Program-made: the position numbers and the translations under genes | Shown: piece by piece, positions 1 to 10,807 of the stretch | Position numbering within the stretch: the first letter of the stretch is position 1 | Layout of the letters: each line of letters starts with the position of its first letter | NCBI RefSeq assembly: GCF_029962835.1 | Contig: NC_080581.1 | Location: forward strand, 21,156,001-21,220,000 | Reading direction: 5' to 3' | Source of the DNA: Magnolia sinica | Taxonomy: Eukaryota > Streptophyta > Magnoliopsida > Magnoliales > Magnoliaceae | DNA length: 64,000 nucleotides | The notes under the pieces: generated by a model | The model's input: only the letters and a program-made list of their open reading frames with translations | Database searches by the model: none | What the model was told of the DNA's origin: nothing

Positions 1-2191
1 ATAATGGTGCAAATGCATATATCCTAATGGTTAAACTTGGGTAATAGAACCTTTAGCAAACCCAACAAGATGTGTCTTACTTTGAACACTCAGTAAAGCT
101 CACGTGTCATGTGTGGATGTTATGCATCATGACATCTATGTACATTTCTTCGATTGGATAAGAATGCTTTTCAAATTATGGATGTGATCAGGTCATAATG
201 TTCTTAACAAAAGATTAAACATCCATCCATGAAATCAATATGGATTTCTATAATTTCTTTAAACTTAAGGGAGGGCTCACCAAGTGTCATGCAAATTCCC
301 AAGTGGAGTCATATCATTTAAATTATTTAAGAGCCCCTTCTGTTTTCCTTAAAAAGAGACATCCCATGTACATTCTTTATACAACTCACAATGTTTAATG
401 AAATGAAATTTGTAAGGCTCAAGTCATGTCATTAGAAATATATCCATAATGTAGAGATCATAAGAGTAAGTTTAATTCCATGGTTAATCAGTAATAATTA
501 TGAAAGATAGGATTCCAAACATTTCTTTGTGCACTACTTATAAACTAATTCTCATTCACAAATTCTAAGATCTACCCACATGATAGAGACAACTAAATTG
601 GAAATTAGAGAATATAGAAAGCAATGAAGGTAATTCTTCACTATACAATTTATAGATAAATTAGTATGAAAATTTTCATTTATTGTCATGTCTAGTAGAG
701 GTGTACCCATAGGCAAACAATCATAAATGAGGCATGGAAATTATAAGACAATACTTCATACACATGATTAATGAATATAGAATTTGTGAAGTAGGGATTA
801 AAAGAGTTACTTCATGAAAATCAACACAACTAGGAATAAGAGGAATGAAATTAGAACTTATGATTCTCTAAAATTCTCAACATTTAAGATTTAAGCTAAC
901 ATGGAAATTTGTGAATGCAAGAAGCAATGGGGGATGTTACTCACCTTAGGTGGGTATTGTCCTTGCTTTGGTGTCTTTGCAAGATGAGTTCAAGAGTCTT
1001 GTTCTTGGAATTGATTGAAGTGGAGTATCCTTTAAGGTGAACAGCTACAAACAACATCTGAATGAGACATTCCAAGATCCCAGTGAGTTACTACTGAGTT
1101 GACTCGGTTGGGGTTCTCAACTAGCAAACTAGTTGAGTTTAGGTCTTAGGTAGTCTACCTGTTGTAGGATTAGATTACTGATCTCCTGGATCTGATGTTT
1201 CTTAAATTCTCCTTAGATGATTCTGGCATCAGTTTTAGTTTGACTTAATTGGGAAACTGGACGAGTCAGCTTGCCATTGAGTTAAGAGGGTTTTAAAACT
1301 AGATAGCAGGCATTGGTTTTATACCTGAATGGCGATTGTTCTCAGCAGTCGAAGAGAGGATGGTTATTCTTCGGCGTAGTTAGTTGGAGGCGTTCCTGGA
1401 GGTATCATTACAACATGTTAACACTGAGTCAACTTGCTACCGAGTTGAGTGTAGCGTCACTTTTAAACGGTGGGGATAGATTCGGGTTACCTGATGGTGT
1501 AGAGAGACTAAAACGGACTGTTTTCCAAATCCGATTTAAGTCAAGGTTTTCCCTGAAACACAAATAAGTTACTGACTCACCAATGACTCAACCCAGAAGT
1601 CAGTTTGGATAGCGACTCATTACTTGGGATGCGAATCAGATGGGGTGTTTTCGTCTATTGGAGGAGGGAGGGTGGATTGTATTCGAATCTAAGTTCGTCC
1701 TAGTTAGGAAACTCGTTCACAGACTCGGTCCAGATGATAAGGGTGTGTCCTAGCAAGCTCGGAACAAGCAGATCTGACTCAAAAGAGAGTGAGTCACGTT
1801 ATTTCACTAACGAATCAAGTAATTATGGTTTGAGTAGGTGCGTTTCAACATATCACCTGAATGGAAGCCGATTCTAGGCGTAACTAGGGCTAGCTAGTCT
1901 GATTTGACTAGGGAGTTTGATGCAAGGATCAACCGAGACAACCCCAAATCCAATTCGATAGTTTTCCTGGAAGACCGAGTTACCGCCGAGTTGGTGGTTC
2001 TGCAACTGAGTGAGATTGAGTCTTGGGACAAGCTAGCTGCTGAGGTAGAAGGAGCTTCCTCTCTTTCTCCATGTTCTACTTAGCATATGATTGGTTAGGG
2101 TCTGCACTGACAAGCCCACGGAAGCGGCTGAGTCAAGTTACAATGGAAGTTCACAACTTGCTCCAGCAGCCAAACTTTTCTCTCCTTCTCT

Positions 2192-2194
<3 letters not shown>
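1..2194. other. Unassigned non-coding DNA with clustered GAGT/ACTC words
   Basis: I see no gene here: all open frames are short and lack recognisable protein character. From about 1080 to 2060 the sequence is dense in related words such as GAGTTGACTCGG, CTGAGTCAACTTG, CCGAGTTGAG and ACCGAGTT in both orientations. The word cluster followed by a TA-rich tract looks like the U3 part of an old LTR, but no LTR ends can be defined. The first 1 kb is AT-rich and featureless to my eye. Confidence 0.45.

Positions 2195-2237
<43 letters not shown>
2195..2237. repeat. (TA)n microsatellite
   Basis: An almost pure TA dinucleotide run, broken by one TG step near 2225. It is the insertion target of the solo LTR that follows. 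The tract resumes at 5742-5751 on the other side, so it was one longer run before the insertion. Confidence 0.9.
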
Positions 2238-5200
2238 TGTAACATCCTCGATTTTCACTGTTTTGGATTTTCAAAAATTCTTGAATTTTTTTTTATTTAA
2301 TTAACTTATAACATCACTTAATGATCATTAGCACTTAATGATAGTTTATACAAGAGTGTACCAGTAAAGAACCGCACTAGTCCGATTAATCAGCCGTAGA
2401 AAACCAATGAATCCGCCCAATCACTTGAACATCAGGTGTAGTGTAACGTCCCACCGAACCAGAACAGTGTCTTGAGGCGTCCACGTAAGATTTGCCATAG
2501 GACTGTTTATTTAAGCTACTCATAGTGAGGTATCACAAATAAATTAGACCAAGATTAGCCTAATTGAATAAACTAGACGAGCATTGATAGAACCTGGTGC
2601 GGGCCTCCAAGCCAGATAACCATTTACACTTAACGACAGCCTGTGCGGGCTATACCGCGACGCGGGAAGGTCAGAAAATTATAAAAATTCAAGGAAGCAT
2701 AGATCTCACTGGGCTTGGGGACCATCGCGGACCATGGACCCAGTGGACACCCAGAAGTAGAATCTGGCACTTGCCAGATGCGCCCCACCAATGCCAAAAA
2801 TTGGAATCTGGCACGGGTAAATAAAACTGAGATGTGAGACATTTCAGCCGTCGGATTTCTTCATAATTTACGATGAGGGTCTAATGTATTTTTCTACACC
2901 CGCTCATAAAAATTTGGGTCCCGATTGTGGCACGGTGACCGTTGATCGCGAATCAGACCCGTGCGACCAAACCCCATATCTGATCATTCTCAAATTTTAC
3001 ATGGCCCTTCATCGGGCCATGGAGCACCTATCCTATAAATTTCATGGTCAGAGGGCCGCCAGAATTGCCCCGGTTATCCAAACAAGCTCTAGACCGCTCG
3101 TTGGTGGACCACTAGTTCCAAAACTATAGAATAATGTCCGTCTCATTGGGCTTGACGTCCATCGCGGGAATCGGACCTGGGTACGGTCCAGAACCGGTCA
3201 ACTTGAGCTGAAGGACGAGTGCATGAGAAGTGCAAATACCCTAAAGGAAGGAGTTGGAACTTAAGTGAATTGAGTTGTCCACTCTTATGCAAAGTTGAGG
3301 ATTTCGGACCGTCGGTTTGCGACCAAACTTTACCCATGGAGTAAGGATATTTCCCTGCTCATATCCGTATAGCCGCGGCCCCGATCGACTATCGGTGACC
3401 GTTGAACAGACTTTTTATCATATCTGTCGATCGGCGCATCCAAATGGCGGGCCGATCATATCCATACGTAGATCATCATTAGAGCTAGCTATCCTACGGT
3501 GTATATTGACTTGTACACTTCATGGTGGGCCCTAGAGCTTAGAAAAACCCTCTCATAGGTCTAGTATAGTAAAAACCCAACACTTGGGGCCATTTTCATC
3601 AAACCTGGCGCTATATAAAGGCCTTATTTGGGGCACCCCCTCCCCCATACGAATTTGCCCTAAGGAGCAAAGCGAGAGAGGAGAGAAAAAGGAGAAGGAA
3701 GAGAGGAAGAAGAGAAAAGAGGAGAAAGAGAGAAGGAAGAAGGGAGAGAAAGGTGGGCCAAAGGGAGGTGAGATCTAGAAACCCCTCTTCCCTTTTCTCA
3801 AGAAACCCCACATCCACAAATGCAAGTGATTTCCATCCGATTAGCGAGGTAAGCATCCATCCTTTTTGTAATCCTTTGTGTTGAGATAGGATTTGTATGA
3901 AATCCTAACATGCAAGTGTATTGTCTTAGGATTCTGGCCGATCAACGTCGAGTTTGACGCTTCTAGGTCGTTTTCCAAGATCTCAACGATCCATAGGTGC
4001 GGACTATTACTCCTAGGTGGTCTAGCACCAATTTCATTATGAGATTAATGATTTTGATTGCTTAGTTGAAGCATTTAGAGAATATAGAGAAGAACCTAGG
4101 ATTTTGTGCTTATTGGAGTGGTGTGGAATTATATGATTTATTTGATTTCCTCACATGATTTTTGTTCTCGTTTCTTACATGACTTGTTGTAAAATTTGTT
4201 GATTACTTGTTGATGTCTTGTCGGATTGCTTTTATGATGTTGCCCTATAGCATGCATGCCTTAATTATTCCAGTGTAAATTGTTCTCCATGAGTTGTGGG
4301 AAGTGAGCAACTTCCTCACTAACACACACAACATACATGCACCATTACTCATAAATCGTGATACCTTGCTTAGTAGATAAATTTAAATTATATATTTATG
4401 TGTGAGAATGCTATGATGATTTTACTAGTTGATAACCCTGTCCGTCGACATGTTGTGGACCGCCATTCGAACCCTAGGGTTGGTCAAGAAAATAAGGAAA
4501 GTTGAGGCGGTCCCGTTGGTAGGACCGCCTTGAGGCTAAACCCGCGGATTTGGGCGAGTGCATGTGGGCGACAGTAGTTGGACTACATGGGCTGCTTGCA
4601 CCCGATGTCGTACCGCCATGTAGTCGCCTGGACTCATGCGGTCTAGCCTACTGTTTGACCACCCATGATTTGTTAACCCTGTTTGCTCACATCTGTATGG
4701 AACCTGTGACACCCTACAACCGAAGTAGCCCATCAATAATCCACTGGAAGATGGTCCATAGCCTCGTGAGCCGGGCATGGTGGAATGGGACACTGTGTTC
4801 GAGCTGTCGGCCTACGCTGGGGTGACGCGCCTCCCCGTAGTGACCGCGAGCGACCCCACATTCAGCACCCCCATGTGCTTGAAGTCGGGGATGGGAGAAA
4901 CTTGACGGGGTCAAGGACCGAGGGGTCTCGGCCTCACGCATTGGGGGGCCTTGGCCTCGCAACTAGTTCAGGGCATATGATATGTGGGGTGTGACAGATT
5001 CCCAAACCTGCTGGATGAATGGACTTAACTAATAACTCGGCTAACACGATCGCATCGCATCGCACTAGTTAGGGTAGCGATTCGGCAGTCGAGGTCGCAC
5101 TGAGGGAGTGTTGGCATTGGCGATCGTTAGATGTTGTCGCACAAGGGAGCGTTATTGTGAGGGCATGCATCATGTCATGTTGCATACATGCGCATTAATA

Positions 5201-5741
5201 AGATTACTTAGATGTATGTGATTGTATGCTTTTCATTAAGACCATATTAAAATTGATGCATATGATAACTTGAGATTAATAGCACCCACTGAGTTGATCA
5301 CTCACTCCCACTCTAGGACGGTGTTTTAAAACACCAACCAGACTCGTTCATAGATGCAGGTGATACAGATTTTGTGGAGCCTGGCGATGCAAGCCTCGAG
5401 GAGGATGGGCCCTCATCGGACCTGTGGATGGCACGTTGGATCGCTGCACAGATGGCTCAGCTCTATTCTTTTTGGTCATATTATTCTTTTGAAATTTTGT
5501 TGGGTGACACCATGTGCGACCCTTTATTATTTTTTCTTGGTCATGTATATGTGTGTATATATAGGTATAGTTGTTTTCCTTCCATTTCAGTAGACTTGTG
5601 TGGTTGTGCTTCATGTTCCAGAAAATTCCAGAATGCGCATTTAGACTGGATTAATTGCATATTAATGAAAACCGGTTATAAGTGACCCCGGGAACTCGAG
5701 AGTCGAGCGTATGCACGACCCCCGATTTTCAGGGTGTTATA
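2238..5741 (+). mobile_element. Solo LTR, long gypsy-type (about 3.5 kb)
   Basis: The segment starts TGTAACATCCTCGATTTTC and ends CCCCGATTTTCAGGGTGTTATA. Such near-mirror ends are typical of long LTRs of plant Ty3/gypsy elements, which usually end TGTTACA; here the terminal CA appears as TA. It is flanked by TATAT on both sides (2233-2237 and 5742-5746), which is compatible with a 5-bp target duplication but not independent evidence, because the target is a TA repeat. A TATA box lies in the middle (3611-3620), followed by a purine-rich stretch. There is no PBS, PPT or polyprotein, so I read it as a solo LTR left by LTR-LTR recombination. A 3.5-kb non-autonomous element is the alternative. Confidence 0.6.
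3611..3620 (+). promoter_or_regulatory. Probable LTR TATA box
   Basis: CTATATAAAG in the middle of the solo LTR. About 50-150 bp downstream is a GA-rich, C-poor stretch (about 3664-3775) like the R/U5 start of other plant LTRs. This supports a plus-strand promoter and the LTR orientation. Confidence 0.5.
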
Positions 5742-5927
5742 TATATATATATCCTTTCTCATTGATTTGCATTGGGAGTTGCCCTAAACTTCCGGTTTTA
5801 AATAAGTGTTCTTCCGCTTCTAGAGGCCTCTATATCGAGAATCCCACTAACAGGATTCTTTGTTTAGTCGGGCGTTTGCATGGGCTCATACGGTCGACTC
5901 TGATAGATTTCTAATGAGGTGGGCCAC
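5742..5927. other. Short unassigned segment between two solo LTRs
   Basis: This continues the DNA that stood right of the (TA)n target before insertion. No coding signal or repeat structure is visible. Confidence 0.4.
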
Positions 5928-8045
5928 TCTTGAGGGTCAAATATTGCATATTAGACCCCAGTTATTGCCTGGATTTACGAACATGGTACTGTTTAATGGC
6001 TTAATTTAATCGTGTTTGTGATGCAAGATGTATTTACGAGCTTGGACTGCAACAAGATGTTTAAAGCATAGATGTAACGCTCTGATGACACTAAAGGCAA
6101 GGGATAGACCCCAGGTGACAAATATTAATGGATTTACACACTAGAGATCCGAGAAAATAGTGAAATTGAAGCTGAAGCGGCCTGAAAGACGTCCAGAATG
6201 CAAGATCATAAGGTTTCTACCATCCATTTGGCTCGAAAATTCATGCATGGCCTGAGGGACATAAATTAACCGTACACATCAAATTTCAGCCATTGGATCA
6301 TTGTGAAGTAGCCCAATGGACAGATCAGCTCATAAAATCTCAATTTGGGGCTCGTATGATATCTTGATATGCTTCAAATTCGGTTTCAATCGTTTACATG
6401 GGTGGTAAAACGGTTGGACGGAGCGGATTTCTCGAATACATCACCGTGGAACCCACACACGCAATGCGTGTGCATAGCATATACACTCCTGCCGCGCACC
6501 GGTTTTCCCAAGGTTGGTCAGCGGGCATTGACCGACTATTTCTAACCAAAATTCAAGACGCAATAGCGTCTTTGCATGTTTTCGCCGGTTGATCGTTGTG
6601 GCCCCACTCATCATCCGGTTAAATGATCTGAACCGTTCACTTGTCTCAGGTTATGTCCAAGAACAACGCCTAGGTGTCCTTTTGTCACCACACTAGCGTA
6701 TGCACGTTCCCATCCGTTAAACGTAGGATGGACGGTGCAATATAAGATCTTGTGGGCCACACCAATTTCACTCCAAAAACTACCATGTCCAAACTTTTTT
6801 TCGAGGTGAACACAATGGTCGGACTAGATTTCATTTCTGGCACCGATCTTGGGCCCCACCATCTCACCAGCGCGAACAGAGCTGCGTAAGCTCTGTTCTG
6901 CGGTCGGATCTGTCGATCTAGGTGGGCCACCACAGCTGGCCGATGAAAAGATCCAATCCGTCCATCATGAAGGCCACCCCAAAACGTCCCTAGGGATGTT
7001 ATTTCTTTAAGAAGAAAGCAAGGAAAATGGATTTTTCTTGGACCATTTTCTTAACTGCGTAACAGAGCTTACGCATGGAGTGCATAAATCTTCCGCACCG
7101 ACTTCAGGCACTATGCGTAAACAGCACTGATTGCATGCTTTTACACGCAGCCACTGATCTCCGTATTCTATAAAAAGAAAGGATGTGAGAAGCAGTGATT
7201 CATTCAATTCGCAGCCGGGACGTGGAGCAAGGAGAGAGTAGTATTTCAGATTTCTTTTATTTTTACTGTTTCTTTTTATTATTTCTTTTAAGATATTTAG
7301 CCTAATCATGTTTATGCTAGGCTGAACCTCTTAGCTAGGGCTAAGAGGTGAAGCTTGTAGTGTGATGGGAAACTTTTTACTTATGCCTTTTGTTTAGACT
7401 GAACTAATGTTGATTTTAGTTTAATTAAGGGAATGTTTTTAGTTTTTAATGGTCTGTTGTGACTAAAATTACAATAGGTCTATGATAGCTTTGAGCATGT
7501 TCCTTTCCTTTTTATGTTTATGACTTTAGGAAGCCCTGTTGTTCACCATCGTCTCTTGGGCATGGTCGGACGACGGTACCCTTCCTAACCTTCATACATT
7601 GTTGATTGGTTGGTAATTAGTTTAATTCTGTTGTTTACTTTGTCTCCTAGGCATGGTTTGGTGATGGAATCCATTCTACTTCATATACCTTTCATCTCTT
7701 GAAAACTATATCAAAGGAAGTTTAGTCTTGATTTCCATAATTACACTCTTCAACTGGATGAAGATGGGACTCTAAGTCTAGTTGAGTTCTTAAAGTAGGC
7801 ATAAGATCTCCTTGATCTCTACAAGTGGATCCTCTGAATCCCTAGTTTTGTTCCTCTGATTTCTATAAATTTTAGATAATTATTTCACCATTATTCCCTA
7901 AATTTCATTTGATTTAGATTTCATCTTAGTCTAGTTCTAGTTTTACTTAGTTTCAGATACGTACAGGTATCAGTCCCTTGGGATTCGACCTCGGTCTCAC
8001 CGAGTTTACTACTACATCACAACCCTATACTTGGGGAGTGAACAA
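5928..8045 (+). mobile_element. Solo LTR related to the Athila-type element at 48946-60915
   Basis: From TTGAGGGTCAAATATTGC to CTTGGGGAGTGAACA this segment follows the two LTRs of the Athila-type element: same order of landmarks, including AGCTAGGGCTAAGAGGTGAAG (7333-7352 region), the GGCATGGTnnGATGATGG-like words and the closing stretch. It is clearly diverged and slightly shorter (2118 against about 2206 bp). The expected first bases TG read TC here. The flanks GCCAC (5923-5927) and ACCGC (8046-8050) agree at three of five positions, so a target duplication is only suggested. No PBS or internal region follows, hence a solo LTR. Confidence 0.75.
7168..7177 (+). promoter_or_regulatory. Probable TATA box of the Athila-like solo LTR
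   Basis: CTATAAAAAG, at a place in the LTR comparable to the CCTATAAGG at 50184-50192 in the full element. Confidence 0.4.
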
Positions 8046-8275
8046 CCGCAGGATGGACGTCTTGAATTAGTGAATGGGGTAGCTTTGATGAGATGGGTTC
8101 TTTGGTTGGCTTGGAGAAGATGAGACCTTGGTCATGGCAGTTTTGTGGATGATCGAATGATCTAATGATCTAGTTCGTTTAGATGGCTCTGATTCTTACC
8201 AAAAGATGTGTGGGGTCCATCTCACGGTGAAAGGTTGACCGTAGATTAAGATATTTATACCACAGGCGAGAACTC
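8046..8275. other. Unassigned spacer ending in the target duplication AACTC
   Basis: Unique-looking DNA without an ORF. Its last five bases (8271-8275, AACTC) are repeated at 19207-19211 on the far side of element B, so 8275 and 19212 were adjacent before that insertion. Confidence 0.7.
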
Positions 8276-10311
8276 TGAAAAGGCCTAGCTATATGTCCTA
8301 GAGGGGGGGTGAATAGGACAATGCCAAATAAAACTTATAACAGCGGAATTAAAAAGAATATGATAGCCAAAATAAATCACAATGCAGGAAAGTAAAATAA
8401 CCTCAAAATTCAGATCTTGAGAGGTTGATACAAATGTTGTTCTAAGGACAACGTTACACTAAAAACCAGAGTTTATGGTAGGACAACCTTATTTCTAGAA
8501 AGATCTTTGTATCAAATCTCAAACCGAAGAGGAATACAAAAATAAATACAAACTGAATTAAAATAAATTGTAATCACAAATGTATTGTTCTAGGGACAAC
8601 CATACACCATAAAAATGGCAGGGCAACCTTGCTGGAACAACTTTTAAAAGAAATAGAATATCAAGCTGATAAAGGAATAGCAGAAAATAAATTCTAAACT
8701 ATCACAACATTCTCACAATGCTTGAATTAAATGATTACAACATTCACCACCATACATACATCCCACAAAAGAATAATTAAAAATCAGAAGTATAAATCAT
8801 TCAACCACAACACAAGGGATTATAGTGGTTCGCCTGTGTGTTCACCAACTGTTAAACAACAGCCATACAAAATGCTACTCCACTCCTAATATCCTCACAC
8901 AGGGGATATTAACGTTCACTAAAAATAGGTTTTCCCAGGTTCACCCAAAACCTTTACAATTGTGTCTTTGTCTGTGGGCTTACACAATTAAAAAACCCCA
9001 CTTCTGAGTTTTTCTGGCTTTCCTCAGATAACCAATACAACAAGATTTTTCTGGCAAATCTTGAAAGAAACCAAAACAGAAAGGAATTTACAATTAAATG
9101 TAAAATACCTGATTATCTCCTTCATTGTAGCAGCCCGATAGAACCAAATCAGAGTAGATGATTGAATGTCCAAGTTCAATGTCCAGTACTCGATTACAAT
9201 GGTTTTAATTCTAATAGATTTTAAATTAAACCAAATAGGGCTTGCCTTAATTGATTTTGATTCCAAAGAAAGGGAATAACAATTCATCTTATCAAATTAG
9301 ATTGGAATAGCAGAAACAAAATTAATTAAATAAAGCTAAGGAAAGAGAATATTAAATAAGCACACTTAGCTTAGATGGAGCACAGAATTATCTCTCAGAA
9401 GTTCGACGAAGATTGGCTTGAATGGATTAATTAATTCGATGATTTCTTCTGAGATTCGTGCACTACTTATAGGTGAGCAGATCGCGTCTTCGACTAGTCT
9501 AGGGAGCTCTTCGACTAGTCAAAGCAATAACAGATATTTGAAAGATCCGGCGGGATAAGCTCTGACCGTTCTACGACTGGTCGTAGGTCTCCTTCGACTG
9601 GTCGTAGGTCACCTACGACTAGTCGAAGGTTTCCTTCGATAGGTCGAAGGACCTAAAACATATCGCTGGATTTCGAGTCGAAGTTTTTCGACTGGTCGAA
9701 GATGCAGTCGACACTGTTCCTTCGACTGGTCGAACAGATTCCTGGACTAGTCGAAGCCTAACAGATTTCATCCAAAATTTGTAACAAACTCATGACTGAT
9801 CGAGGAATTTCTTAGACTGGTCGAAGCAACTCTAGGACTAGTCGAAGAAGGCCTAGGACTAGTCGAAGAACAGACCAAACTCATGTAAAATAAACATTCG
9901 ACTTATGTATCCAAAATGACCTACTTTTAAGGTCAACCTATGATCAGTCAAACCTCAACCATGAAGTAAGGACATTGAAACATTAGGAACTAGTGACCTT
10001 GAAGTATGAGCCTTGAAGTCTTGATGTAGTTCAATCTTGAAATCTTGATGTAGCTCAATCTTGAAAGTGTCTTGAGTTCTTTACAAACTGCCTTGAACTC
10101 TTCTTGAAGTCTTGCAGCTTGAGTCTTGTCTTGTGAGCAGTTCTTGCATTCAAGATTGATCCTTGTACTTGTGAGCTTTGCTTGTTGTGAGCTTTGGCTT
10201 GTTTATGAATGTTGATCCTTGAGAGAGCTTCACTTATGCAAGGTATATATAACAATGATTTTGGCACCACAAATTTGACAATAGATAGGGATATAAACTA
10301 TAGCACTTACA
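8276..10311 (-). repeat. 3' LTR of element B
   Basis: 2036 bp, read on the minus strand from TGTAAGTGC (right end, 10311) to CTAGGCCTTTTCA (left end, 8276). It matches the 5' LTR at 17179-19206 and the LTRs of elements A and C, with scattered substitutions and small indels. U3 holds an array of CGACTRGTCG palindromes (about 9484-9870), and a C/G run lies close to the U5 terminus. Confidence 0.95.
9484..9870. repeat. U3 palindrome array (CTWCGACTRGTCGWAG)
   Basis: About 13 near-palindromic 14-16-bp units, for example CTTCGACTAGTCGAAG and CTACGACTGGTCGTAG variants, spaced irregularly by 10-40 bp. They lie upstream of the LTR TATA box in element orientation, so they occupy the enhancer position of U3. 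The same array is present in the LTRs of A (about 45810-46170), C (about 37040-37430) and B 5' (about 18390-18750). Confidence 0.85.
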
Positions 10312-10323
10312 ATCTCCCCCTTT
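10312..10323 (-). promoter_or_regulatory. Polypurine tract of element B
   Basis: On the minus strand this reads AAAGGGGGAGAT directly before the 3' LTR start TGTAAGTGC, the position of the plus-strand primer in reverse transcription. Related purine runs recur further upstream at about 10490-10507 and 10569-10583, as described for Sireviruses. Confidence 0.9.
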
Positions 10324-10807
10324 GTCAAATTAGTGACAAAACACATAACCAAGATAAACATAAAGTAAAACAACTGGTTAAAGAGTTATGAACCAGGTCA
10401 TATAAACTGGCTTACCTGCAAATCAATATTCAATATTCAACATTCAACCAGTTATATTTAAACCAGTTTCATTCAACAAGTTCAAACATACTCCCCCACT
10501 CCCCCTGAGTAACATAATCAATGCTACTCTGCTAGTCCTCTCACAATCACATCGTTAAGAACAAACCATTCTCCCCCTTTTTGTCACAATATGACAAAGG
10601 AAACAACAATAAAGGAGAACTAAATAAAGGGATATATGAGAGTAAACATGAGGAGTTATGAGAGTACAACAAAACAGTGATAGAAATACTCAACATAGCT
10701 TCACATAGAAGAAATATCCAGCAAAAAACATACATAGTATTCAAATCAAAATCAGTCAACCAAGAGCTAAGTTATAAAGGTATTACAGACCAGAAGTCTC
10801 AAATAAA
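10324..10807 (-). other. Non-coding 3' region of element B with extra polypurine tracts
   Basis: Lies between the envelope-like ORF and the terminal polypurine tract. It holds two more C/T-rich blocks on the plus strand (10490-10507 and 10569-10583) that read as G/A-rich tracts in element orientation. No ORF of note. Confidence 0.6.

Noticed and set aside
3584..3778. Lys/Glu-rich ORF of 64 codons
   Set aside because: A purine-rich stretch after the LTR TATA box; low complexity translation only.
5923..8050. Target duplication of the Athila-like solo LTR
   Set aside because: GCCAC and ACCGC match at only three of five bases; kept as suggestive, not as a feature.
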